Source: Planctomycetota bacterium (GTDB lineage Bacteria; Planctomycetota; UBA1135; UBA2386). From it: a stretch of 35,752 nucleotides of DNA. The notes below the pieces were generated by a model. It saw only the letters and a program-made list of their open reading frames with translations. It had not been told where the DNA came from and did no database searches. Below, piece after piece: positions 20,163 through 27,353 of this stretch. Positions within the stretch are counted from its first letter, which is position 1; every line of letters starts with the position of its first letter. The translations under genes were made by a program, and so were the position numbers. Where the stretch lies: assembly GCA_016793265.1 (NCBI GenBank), contig JAEUHT010000221.1, positions 1-35,752 on the forward strand, given 5' to 3'.

Positions 20163-21143
20163 ATGGTCTCCCTCCGCAAACTGTTCGTGGTCGCGGCGCT
20201 CGTCGCCGCGGCCGTGCCGGCCCAGATCCAGAAGGGATCTGCCGCGCCGGCCTTCCCGTTCCAGAAGGTCTGGAACGATGGTCCCGCGAGCTTCGACGAT
20301 CTTGCCGGCAAGGTCGTGTTGTTCGACTTCAGCGCCACCTGGTGAGGCCCCTGCAAGGCGGCCGTCCCGCACCTGAACGAGCTTCACGCGAAGTTCGCGG
20401 AGCGGGGGCTGCTGATCATCGGCGTGTCCGATGAAGCCGAGAGTGCCATCCAGAGTGTGTTCATCGACAAGATCGGGGCCAAGTACCCGATCGTGAAGGT
20501 CGACGCCAAGGACGTCGCTGGCTACGGGATCAAGTTCTACCCGAGCCTCTACTGCCTCGACGCCGACGGCAACGTCGTCTCCGTGCCCGACGATCGGGAG
20601 CCCTCGGAGGCGAGGATCGAGGAGCTGCTCAAGAACGTGACGCTGGCGCCGAAGCTGCCGGCCGAGGCGCGCTACGAGCCGCTGCGCGCGCTGTGGAACA
20701 AGAAGGACTACGCCAAGCTGCGCGACCATCTGGCGCAGATGCTGGCGCAGCCGAACCTCGACGCGGCGATGCGCGAGGTCTACGAGGGCCAGCAGAAGGT
20801 CCTCGACCAGAAGGTGGCAGCGCAGCAGCAGCGGGTCGCCAAGCTCGGCGAAGGTCCCGACTTCTTCACGGCCTCGGCGCAACTCGCCAAGATCGAGAAG
20901 GAGTGGAAGGGCTTTCCGGTGGCGGCCGAGGCGCGCGCGCAGTTGACGCGCTTCGCCGGCGACGCGCCGATCCGCCAGGAGATCGCCGCCGGCAAGGCGC
21001 TGCAGAAGCTGCTCGACAGCTACGACCCGAGCAAGCAGGCGCAGGCGCGCAAGCTGCTGGAGGAGCTCGCGCGCTTCGCCAAGAAGCACCCGGACACCTA
21101 CGCCGGCCAGCAGGCGGCGAAGATGGTGGCGCAAGAGAAGTGA
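20163..21143 (+). CDS. Exported thioredoxin-like (TlpA-type) protein with in-frame UGA in the active site: candidate selenoprotein
   Basis: Read through the UGA at 20343, this is a 326-residue protein. Residues 1-21 are a signal peptide (MVSLRKLFVVAALVAAAVPA), then a thioredoxin fold begins: 'FDDLAGKVVLFDFSATW', UGA (position 61), 'GPCKAAVPHLNELHAKFAE', the strand 'LLIIGVSDE', and 'GYGIKFYPSLYCLDADG' with the expected cis-Pro of thioredoxins. The active site thus reads U61-G-P-C64 in place of C-G-P-C. From about residue 160 a charged helical domain follows (Lys/Glu/Gln/Ala-rich, possibly TPR-like). The frame is intact on both sides with no shift. Expected role: periplasmic thiol-disulfide reduction. 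ATG 20151 is an alternative start, adding four residues; a TATCAT box (20147-20152) lies just upstream. The stop overlaps the next start as GTGA. The alternative reading, a pseudogene or base error TGC/TGT to TGA, cannot be excluded from one sequence. Confidence 0.8.
20343..20345 (+). other. Candidate selenocysteine codon (UGA)
   Basis: This UGA occupies the position of the N-terminal, nucleophilic cysteine of a thioredoxin WCGPC motif: tgg-TGA-ggc-ccc-tgc-aag. It is one base from TGC or TGT. Most other genes here use TGA as a normal stop, so the codon is not reassigned throughout. selA, selB, selC and selD would have to lie elsewhere in the genome. Confidence 0.72.
20347..20409 (+). promoter_or_regulatory. 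Candidate bacterial SECIS region (stem-loops just after the UGA)
   Basis: Three mutually compatible pairings can be drawn by hand. Closing stem: 20347-20354 with 20402-20409, eight pairs including one G-U, starting two bases after the UGA. Hairpin A: 20356-20358 with 20372-20374 and 20359-20361 with 20367-20369, a two-base bulge and the loop CCGUC at 20362-20366, whose first base is the 17th after the UGA and so falls in the usual bacterial SECIS range. Hairpin B: 20378-20385 with 20390-20397, eight pairs, loop ACGC. No guanine lies in the first two loop positions of hairpin A, which is atypical, and GC-rich coding DNA pairs easily by chance. Confidence 0.4.
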
Positions 21144-21973
21144 CCGGCGCCGCCGACGCGGTGCTGGTGCTGCGGCGCGGCGGCCTCGGCGACTGCCTGC
21201 TGATGCTGCCGCTGCTGCGCGCGCTGCGTCGGGCCCGTCCCGGCGCGGCGCTGCACTTCGCCGGGGCGAGCGAGTGCGGCGAGCTGTTCTGTCGGCGCGG
21301 CGTGGTCGACGCGGCGCGTGCCGCGGAGGACCTCGAGCTGTGGCATGCGGCGCGGGCGCGGCAGCGCCTGCTCGGCTACTGCGAGATCGTCGGCGACGAA
21401 CCAACGTTGGCGACGGTGCCGATCGACGTCACGCGGGTCGTCGCCGGCGTGCCGGTGGCGCGGCAGTGGCTCCAGCAGGCCGGCCTGCCCACGCACTGGC
21501 CCGACGACGGCTGGCTCGCGCCGCCGCGGGCGTGCGGCGGTCCTGGGGCCATCGTGCTGGCGCCGGGCAGCGGCGCGCGGGCCAAGTGCTGGCCGCCGGT
21601 TCGCTGGCTCGAGCTGGCGGCGCTGCTGGCCGCTCGTGGTTGCGCGCTGCAGGTCGTGGTCGGGCCGGTCGAGCTCGAACGCGACGACCCGCGGCGCTGG
21701 CCGTGGCCGGTGCCGGTGACGTTCGTCGTCGGCCGCCGCGTCACCGAGCTCGCGGCCGAACTCGAAGCCGCGGCGGCGTTCGTCGGCAACGACAGCGGCA
21801 CTACGCACCTGGCGGCGGTGGTCGGCGCGCCGACGGTGGCGCTGTTCGGGCCGACGGAGCCGTTGTTGTGGGCGCCGGTCGGGCCGCACGTGCGCGTGCT
21901 GCGCGGGGCGGCGGGGGAACTCGCCGCGATCCCCACCGCCGACGTCGCGGCCGCCGTCATCGGCCCGCGGTAG
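21140..21973 (+). CDS. Glycosyltransferase family 9 (heptosyltransferase-like)
   Basis: 277 residues from GTG 21140, whose first bases overlap the preceding stop as GTGA, so translation is probably coupled to the Sec-thioredoxin gene. The GT-B fold of family 9 is indicated by 'VLRRGGLGDCLLMLPLLRAL' at the N-terminus, 'LAPGSGARAKCWPPVRW' at the start of the second domain, and 'GNDSGTTHLAAVVGAPTVAL' (216-235) leading into 'FGPTEP', the sugar-nucleotide binding block. Family members add heptose or related sugars to lipopolysaccharide core from the cytoplasmic side. The length is somewhat short (typical 320-350), with missing loops in the first domain. The acceptor cannot be predicted. Its coupling to a periplasmic thioredoxin has no obvious functional reason. 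It is convergent with the lysozyme-like gene, 8 bases away. Confidence 0.85.
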   Translation: MTGAADAVLVLRRGGLGDCLLMLPLLRALRRARPGAALHFAGASECGELFCRRGVVDAARAAEDLELWHAARARQRLLGYCEIVGDEPTLATVPIDVTRVVAGVPVARQWLQQAGLPTHWPDDGWLAPPRACGGPGAIVLAPGSGARAKCWPPVRWLELAALLAARGCALQVVVGPVELERDDPRRWPWPVPVTFVVGRRVTELAAELEAAAAFVGNDSGTTHLAAVVGAPTVALFGPTEPLLWAPVGPHVRVLRGAAGELAAIPTADVAAAVIGPR

Positions 21974-21981
21974 TGGGGCCG

Positions 21982-22494
21982 TCACGGCAACTGGGCGCGA
22001 ACCCGCTGCCAGTAGCCGTCGGTCTTCTGGTTCTCGGTGCCCTTCGGGCCACCGTTGTGGGTGCGCGCGATCACCTCGGCGTCGCCGCTGGCCCACGCCG
22101 CGGGCACGTAGTGCTGCATGTAGATCGTGATCACGCGTTCGGCGTAGTCGCGTCGTCGGCAGTCTTGATAGTCGCCACCGAGCTCCGGGGCGAAGCGCAG
22201 TGCGTCCTGCCAGTAGACGCGGTGGATCTGGTAGGGGCCGATGGCGAGGCCGTCGTCGCCATCGGGCGGCCGTTGCCGGCCGCTGCTCTCGACGAAGCGG
22301 ATGGCGTCGAGGATCTGCTGGCGCGGCCAGTGCCGGCGCTCGCCGCCGCCGTGCCACCACCACAGCACGACCAGCAGCACGAGCGCCCACAGGCTCGCCG
22401 ATCGCCGCGACCGCGGCCGCAGGCGGCGCCACGGCAGACGGCGCAGCGACGGCAGGCGCAATCGTGGCAGTCGCTGTCGGCGCGGCATGTTCAT
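21982..22494 (-). CDS. Membrane-anchored i-type lysozyme/destabilase-like protein
   Basis: 170 residues from ATG 22494, which overlaps the stop of the upstream EamA gene as ATGA; a second ATG at 22488 is two codons in. The N-terminus (4-31) is extremely Arg-rich, followed by one membrane helix (33-47, 'ASLWALVLLVVLWWW'), so the rest faces outside. The soluble domain starts 'ILDAIRFVESSG' with Glu69 as candidate catalytic acid, then 'GLAIGPYQIHRVYWQDA' (82-98), 'YAERVITIYMQHY' (117-129) and 'ARTHNGGPKG' (143-152). The order E-S-G, G-P-Y-Q-I, Y-M-x-x-Y and H-N-G-G-P matches invertebrate-type lysozymes (destabilases) and their bacterial relatives. Expected activity: cleavage of peptidoglycan glycan strands, possibly isopeptidase. 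Only one cysteine remains of the many in animal i-type lysozymes. Confidence 0.7.
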   Translation of the reverse strand: MNMPRRQRLPRLRLPSLRRLPWRRLRPRSRRSASLWALVLLVVLWWWHGGGERRHWPRQQILDAIRFVESSGRQRPPDGDDGLAIGPYQIHRVYWQDALRFAPELGGDYQDCRRRDYAERVITIYMQHYVPAAWASGDAEVIARTHNGGPKGTENQKTDGYWQRVRAQLP

Positions 22495-23378
22495 CGGCGG
22501 CGCCCGACGACGAGGAACAAGCCGGCGGCGACCAGCGTGGTGCCGGCGAGCGCCAGCGGCGTCAGCGCGCCATCGCCGACGATCGCGGCGAGCAGCATGG
22601 CGAGCACCGGGGTGACGTAGGTGATCAGGGACAACGACGAGGCCGCGGTGGTGCGCAGCAGGTGGAAGTAGAGGCCGAACGCGAGCGTGGTGCCGACCAG
22701 CGCCAGGTAGAGCGTCGCCGCCGCCGCCGGCCACGTCCAGCGCAGCTCGAGTGGGCGTTCGCCGGCGAACGCGGCGGCGCCGAGCAAGGCCGCGCCGAGC
22801 AGCATGCCGTTGCGATTGAGCAGCACCGAGCTGGTGTGGCGGCCGTGGCGTTTGACCAGCGTGGTGCCGACCGCCGACACCACCGGGCTCGCCAGCAGCA
22901 GCAGCGCCCAGTGCAGTTCGTCGCCGCCGAGGTCGTTCGCCGACACCGTGCAGATGCCGCTGAAGCAGATCACGAAGCCGAGCAGTTGCCGTGGCGACAA
23001 CCGTTCGCCGAGCACGAGCACGCCGCTCAGCGCCATCAGCAGCGGGAAGACCGCCCACAACACCGCGGCGGTGCCGGAGCGCACGTGCTGTTCGGCGACG
23101 TAGAGCACGCCGTAGGAGCCGGCGAAGTTGGTGGCGCCGGCGAGCAGCCACAACCAGACCGGTGGTGGGGCGGGCGGCGGCGTGCTTTCGTGGCGGCGCA
23201 GCAGCGGCGTCAGCGCGGCCATGGCGAGGCTCGCGATCAGGAAGCGCAGCGCCGCCGAGGTCAGCGGCGGCTGCACTTCGACGCAGAGGCGGATCGCCCA
23301 CCACGTGCTGCCCCAGATCAGGCAGAGCAGCGTGATCTGCGCGGGCACCTTGGCGGAACGGTCAGGGGCGGAGGCCAT
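22491..23378 (-). CDS. EamA-family (DMT superfamily) transporter
   Basis: 295 residues with about ten hydrophobic segments in two homologous halves of five, the layout of drug/metabolite transporters of the RhaT/YdcZ/EamA type. The first half opens with 'LLCLIWGSTWWAIRLCV' and continues 'LRFLIASLAMAAL'; 'VLWAVFPLLMALSGVLVLGERLS' and, in the second half, 'SLITYVTPVLAMLLAAIVGDG' are the conserved 'P.....L.....GE' helices. The second half has lost the usual Glu after the Pro helix (here GDG). The start ATG 23378 lies inside the end of the aldehyde dehydrogenase gene (17-base overlap) and its end overlaps the lysozyme-like start, so the three genes form a coupled operon. The substrate is unknown; amino acids or metabolites are typical. 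Confidence 0.88.
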   Translation of the reverse strand: MASAPDRSAKVPAQITLLCLIWGSTWWAIRLCVEVQPPLTSAALRFLIASLAMAALTPLLRRHESTPPPAPPPVWLWLLAGATNFAGSYGVLYVAEQHVRSGTAAVLWAVFPLLMALSGVLVLGERLSPRQLLGFVICFSGICTVSANDLGGDELHWALLLLASPVVSAVGTTLVKRHGRHTSSVLLNRNGMLLGAALLGAAAFAGERPLELRWTWPAAAATLYLALVGTTLAFGLYFHLLRTTAASSLSLITYVTPVLAMLLAAIVGDGALTPLALAGTTLVAAGLFLVVGRRR

Positions 23379-24864
23379 GGCAGAGCACGGCGGCGAAGCG
23401 GGTCGCGCCGGGGCGGAGGTAACAGCGGGTCAAGGCGCGCAGCGTCGCGGCGGCGCGGCGATGCTGCGGCAACCAAGGCGGGCGCGGCCACGGCCGCAAC
23501 GGTGCGGCGAGCACGACGCGCTGCAGGTCGCCGCGGCCGAACGAGCGCACCGAGCCCCGGCCGTGGGCCAGCGCGGCGCCGGCGGGCACTCCCCACGGCA
23601 CCGTGGCGAGGCCGTAACCGAGGCCGGTCCAGGTGTTGATCGCGACGGTGCCGTGCGGCAGCGCGCGCACGAGCTCCTGCAGGCCGCGGTCGCGGCGGGC
23701 GATGGTGGTCGGCGCGAACACGTAGGCCGAGAGCGCGCCAAAGCAGCGCTCGCGCACGAACGCCGGGGCCGCGCTGGCGAAGTCGGCGACGTCGGCCGGC
23801 AGCATGACCTCGCGCAGCACGGGCGCAAACAGCTCGCGGCTGCCGTCGAGCGTGGTCGCCTGGTCGCCGCGGTCGCGCACCAGCGTCGGCGGCAGCGGTC
23901 CCGCGGGCGCCGCAGCGCCGGTGGCCGAGGCGAAGTGCTCGCGCACGCTCGGGTGGAACGGCTGGCGCGCCGGCAGCGCCGCCAGCTCGGCGGTCAGCAG
24001 ATCGAGCAGCCGTTCGTGCTGTGGCCAGCCGCGCGCCGTCAGCAGCACGCGCGGAGCGAGGCAGGTGGCGCCGCCGTTGGTGGCGACGTAGGCGGCGAGC
24101 TGGCGGGCGATGGCCAGCAGTTCGTCGTCGGCGAACACCGCCGGCAGCACCATGGCCGGCGTGCAGCAGCCGACCTCGGCGGTGAGCTGCTTGGGCTGCA
24201 GCGCCGCATCCTGGGCCAGCGCGAGCCAGGTGGTGGCCGAGCCGGTCAGGTGCACCGCGTCGACCAGCGGGTCGTGGGCGAGGCGCTGCGCGACCTCGGC
24301 GCCGCCGGGCACGATGCGCACGAGGTCGCGTTCGACCAGCGGCCGCAGCGCCGCCACGAGGTGCGGCAGCAGCGGCGTATGCAGCGGGCTCGGCTTCAGC
24401 AGCACGGCGCGCTGGTGCAGGAACACCTGTTCGAGCGTGTCGAGCAGCGGCGTCGCGGTGACGTTGCCGGCGCCGAGCACCAGCGCGAGGCCCCCGTGGT
24501 GGCGGCGGTGCGGCGCGTCGGGCAGGGTCGCGACCGCGGCCGAATGGCCGCGCAAGAACAGGCGATCGAACGGCACCCGCGGCCCCCGGCCGCGACAGTT
24601 TGCCGCCAAGGCCACCAGGAAGCGCGCCACCGGCAGCGGTCCGCTGGCCCATTCCTCCGCGGTGGCGTGTGGCAGGTCGCGCCAGCCCTTGGCGGCGGCG
24701 CTCGCAAGGACCAGCTCGTCGGCGACGTGGTCGAGGCTCTGGCGCAGTTCGGCCAAGACGCGAAGCCGCGCCGCCGGGCCCGCCGCCAGCCACGCACCGG
24801 CCGCGCGCTGCAACGGCGCGCAGGGCGGCATCGGATCGGAAGCGGCCGGCGGGCCTATGTGCAT
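23362..24864 (-). CDS. Aldehyde dehydrogenase family protein
   Basis: 500 residues from ATG 24864 (ATG at residue 12 is an alternative). NAD(P)-dependent oxidation of an aldehyde or acyl-CoA substrate is expected. Family markers are present in order: 'LVLGAGNVTATPLLDTLEQV' (128-147), the cofactor-binding lysine in 'VLLKPSP' (Lys157), 'VHLTGSATT' (204-212), Glu230 in 'LTAEVGC', and the catalytic cysteine in 'ATNGGATCLAPRVLL' (Cys268), where canonical enzymes have 'FxxxGQxCxxxxR'. Late motifs are 'FAPVLREV' (for 'E.FGPV') and 'TVAINTWTG'. The departures from consensus (no Gln before the Cys, Val for Leu after the Glu) and the long Arg-rich C-terminus place it away from well-known subfamilies, so I give no substrate. 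It is first in an overlapping operon with EamA and the lysozyme-like gene, and divergent from the copper monooxygenase fusion. Confidence 0.82.
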   Translation of the reverse strand: MHIGPPAASDPMPPCAPLQRAAGAWLAAGPAARLRVLAELRQSLDHVADELVLASAAAKGWRDLPHATAEEWASGPLPVARFLVALAANCRGRGPRVPFDRLFLRGHSAAVATLPDAPHRRHHGGLALVLGAGNVTATPLLDTLEQVFLHQRAVLLKPSPLHTPLLPHLVAALRPLVERDLVRIVPGGAEVAQRLAHDPLVDAVHLTGSATTWLALAQDAALQPKQLTAEVGCCTPAMVLPAVFADDELLAIARQLAAYVATNGGATCLAPRVLLTARGWPQHERLLDLLTAELAALPARQPFHPSVREHFASATGAAAPAGPLPPTLVRDRGDQATTLDGSRELFAPVLREVMLPADVADFASAAPAFVRERCFGALSAYVFAPTTIARRDRGLQELVRALPHGTVAINTWTGLGYGLATVPWGVPAGAALAHGRGSVRSFGRGDLQRVVLAAPLRPWPRPPWLPQHRRAAATLRALTRCYLRPGATRFAAVLCHGLRP

Positions 24865-24981
24865 GCGCGGGCAGTGTCGTCGCCGCGCGCTGCCGCGCAA
24901 CGGCGAGCCGGCGTAACGCCGCTGCACCGTTGTCGGCCGGTGCTTTACCGGGGCCGCTGCAGCCGCCACGCTGGGCCGACC

Positions 24982-26742
24982 ATGCGCGCGCTCCTGCCCT
25001 TCGTGCTCGCCGCCGGGCTCGCCCCGGCGGTCGCCCAGAACCCCGCCGCGGTGCCGCTCGGCAGCGTCGTCGCGGCCCCGTTCACCGACCTGCGCTGGCA
25101 GACCCGTTCCTTGCGCGAACTCGGCGACCGGCCGGCGACCGTGGTCTTCTTCACCACGCTCGAATGCCCGCTCGTGCAGCGGTACCTGCCGCGTCTGAGC
25201 GACCTCGCCCGCGACTACGCGAGCCAGGGTGTGGTGACGCTGCTGATGAACGTCGGCCCGGGAGATGGCTTCGTCGACGCCGTCGGCCAGGTCGCCGATC
25301 AGGTGCCGCAGGCGGTGTTCGGCAAGGACTTCGAGCTCGCCTTCGCGCGCGCCTGCGGCGTCGACCGCACCGCCGCTGCGCTGGTGCTCGACCACGAGGG
25401 CCGCATCGCCTACCGCGGCCGCGTCGACGACCAGTATGGCTACACCGGCAGCCGGCAGCGGCCGACGCGCGACGACCTGCGGCTGGCGCTCGACGACGTG
25501 CTCGCCGGCCGGCCGGTGGTCGTGGCCGAGACCATGATCAGCGGCTGCAAGATCACCCCACCCGCCGCGGTCGCCGGCGATGCGTCGGTGACCTACACGC
25601 GCGACGTGGCGCCGATCCTGCAGCGGCACTGCACGCCGTGCCACCGGCCCGGCGGCGAGGCGCCGTTCGCCTTGCTCGACGAGGCCGCGGTCGAGAAGCA
25701 CGCCGAGATGATCGCCGAGACGGTCGTGCAGGGCCGCATGCCGCCGTGGTACGCGAGCTCGGCGCACGGCGCCTTCGCCAACCACCGCGGGCTCGGCCCG
25801 GCCGAACGCGACACCGTGCTGGCGTGGGTGCGGGGCGGCATGGTGAGCGGCGACCCGCAGCACCTGCCGCCGCCGCCGCCGGTGCCGCCGCCGGGCTTCC
25901 GCATCGGCGAGCCCGACCTGGTGCTGTCCCTGAAGGCGCCGGTGCGGCTGCCCGCGGACGGCATCGTGCCGTACCAGTACTTCATCCTGCCGCACCGCTT
26001 CGAACAGGACACCTGGGTCGAGGCGATCGAGATCCTGCCCGACAACAAGCGCGTGCTGCATCACTGCAACCTGGCGCGCGTGAAGTGGGGCGAGAAGTTC
26101 TCGCAGCAGGGCTTCATCACCGGCTACGTGCCGGGCGGCGACCCGATGGTGCTCGACGCCGGCAGCGCGATCCGCATCCCGGCCGGCACCGTGCTGGCGC
26201 TGCAGGCGCACTACGTCACCACCGGCCAGCCGGAGGTCGACCGCATCCGCGTCGGTCTGCGCTTCCCGCGCCAGCCGGTGCAGAAGGAGGTGAAGATCGC
26301 CATCGTCGCCGACTTCAAGTTCGAGATCCCGCCCGGCGCCATGGCCCAGCGGGTGGCGGCTTCGCGCACGCTGCCCGAGGACGCCGTCGGCATCGGCATG
26401 TTCGTGCACATGCACCTGCGCGGCCGCGACATGAAGGTGCTCGCCGAACTGCCGGGTGGCGACCAGGAGACGCTGCTGCTGGTGCCCAACTACAACTTCG
26501 ACTGGCAGCAGTCCTACCGCTGGGCGCCGGGTTCGCGCACGTTCGCCAAGGGCACGCGGCTCGAGGCCATCGCCCACTTCGACAACTCGAAGTGGAACCC
26601 GTTCAACCCGGAGCCCGAGGCGACGGTGCGCTTCGGCCTCGAGACCACCGACGAGATGATGTACTTGTTCTTGTTCTGGATGGCGCAGCACGAGCAGCTC
26701 GGGCTCGACGTCGATCCGGCCACGGGCACCGTTCGCGGCTGA
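24982..26742 (+). CDS. Redoxin-cytochrome c-PHM-like copper monooxygenase fusion protein, exported
   Basis: 586 residues with a signal peptide (MRALLPFVLAAGLAPAVAQ). Three domains follow. Residues 22-190 are a redoxin/thioredoxin-like fold with Cys62 in 'TTLECPLVQRYLP', a one-Cys site of the 'CPxxxxY' kind. Residues 203-295 form a c-type heme domain, C217-T-P-C220-H221, with Met253 in 'RMPPWY' as likely distal ligand. Residues 305-580 resemble the copper core of peptidylglycine alpha-hydroxylating monooxygenase: His360-His361 ('VLHHCNL') and His410 ('LQAHY') for one copper, His476-x-His478 ('VHMHLRG') and Met559 or 560 ('DEMMYL') for the other. All six ligand positions are thus conserved. A periplasmic oxidase fed electrons through its own heme is plausible; the substrate is unknown. 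Such fusions occur in Planctomycetes, Acidobacteria and Verrucomicrobia (established knowledge, from memory). It diverges from the ALDH gene. Confidence 0.83.
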   Translation: MRALLPFVLAAGLAPAVAQNPAAVPLGSVVAAPFTDLRWQTRSLRELGDRPATVVFFTTLECPLVQRYLPRLSDLARDYASQGVVTLLMNVGPGDGFVDAVGQVADQVPQAVFGKDFELAFARACGVDRTAAALVLDHEGRIAYRGRVDDQYGYTGSRQRPTRDDLRLALDDVLAGRPVVVAETMISGCKITPPAAVAGDASVTYTRDVAPILQRHCTPCHRPGGEAPFALLDEAAVEKHAEMIAETVVQGRMPPWYASSAHGAFANHRGLGPAERDTVLAWVRGGMVSGDPQHLPPPPPVPPPGFRIGEPDLVLSLKAPVRLPADGIVPYQYFILPHRFEQDTWVEAIEILPDNKRVLHHCNLARVKWGEKFSQQGFITGYVPGGDPMVLDAGSAIRIPAGTVLALQAHYVTTGQPEVDRIRVGLRFPRQPVQKEVKIAIVADFKFEIPPGAMAQRVAASRTLPEDAVGIGMFVHMHLRGRDMKVLAELPGGDQETLLLVPNYNFDWQQSYRWAPGSRTFAKGTRLEAIAHFDNSKWNPFNPEPEATVRFGLETTDEMMYLFLFWMAQHEQLGLDVDPATGTVRG

Positions 26743-26782
26743 AGGGCTTGCCGCGGCGGCCGGCGCCCGTTTGCTTCTCGCC

Positions 26783-27328
26783 ATGCGCATCACCCTGCTG
26801 TTGGTGTTGGGGTTGTCGTTGCCGTCGAGCCAGGACCCGCGCAGCGACGCGGCGATGCTGCGGCAGGCGCAGCAGCTCGCGGTGCCGGTGGCGCAGCACC
26901 AGCGGCTGCAGCGGCTCACCGGCGAGTGGAAGGTCGCGTCGCAGTCGATGGGAACGACCAGCGAAGGCGCCGTGGCCGGCAAGGCGATGCTCGGCGGCCG
27001 CTACGTGGTGCTGAGCTATCGCCTGCCGCGCGCCGGCCGCGAACTCGAGGCCGTACAACTGCTCGGCTTCGACACGTTGCATCAGGTCTACACTTCGTCG
27101 TGGCGCGACGACGCCAGCACCTGGGCGGTGGAGGCGAGCGGCAGTCCGGACCCCGAGGCGCCGGACCGGCTCGTGCTGCGCGGCAGCGTCTGTGATGCAC
27201 GCGACGCGAGCGGACGGCCCTACCGGATCGAGTTCGACCTCGGCGTTGCGGATGCCGTCACGGTGGTGATGTACGACACGATCGACGGCAAGGACGTCTG
27301 CGTCGAGACGCAGCGCTGGCGGCGCTGA
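26783..27328 (+). CDS. Exported DUF1579-like protein
   Basis: 181 residues from ATG 26783, 40 bases after the copper monooxygenase fusion and probably cotranscribed. The N-terminus is a short signal peptide (MRITLLLVLGLSLPSSQ). The body contains 'LTGEWKVASQS' and 'AMLGGRYVVLSYR', then 'LLGFDTLHQVYTSSWRDD', the pattern of DUF1579 proteins ('L.G.W......GGR......G..LG.D.....Y...W.D'). Their fold is a lipocalin-like beta-barrel suited to binding small hydrophobic ligands, but no function is established. A lone Cys in 'GSVCDA' and another in 'KDVCVE' near the end could form a disulfide. It is convergent with msrA (25-base gap). Confidence 0.75.
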   Translation: MRITLLLVLGLSLPSSQDPRSDAAMLRQAQQLAVPVAQHQRLQRLTGEWKVASQSMGTTSEGAVAGKAMLGGRYVVLSYRLPRAGRELEAVQLLGFDTLHQVYTSSWRDDASTWAVEASGSPDPEAPDRLVLRGSVCDARDASGRPYRIEFDLGVADAVTVVMYDTIDGKDVCVETQRWRR

Positions 27329-27353
27329 GCCGGGCCGCCGGTCGCGCGCGGCG

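Noticed and set aside
20343..20345. Genome-wide reassignment of UGA to Trp or Gly
   Set aside because: Many genes here (for example fbp's neighbour at 1293, pepA, acs, the peroxiredoxin) end in TGA at normal protein ends, so UGA is a working stop.
20424..21143. A separate gene starting at GTG 20424
   Set aside because: It begins in the middle of a thioredoxin strand and its upstream frame continues with active-site residues back to the UGA. It is the downstream part of the UGA-containing gene.
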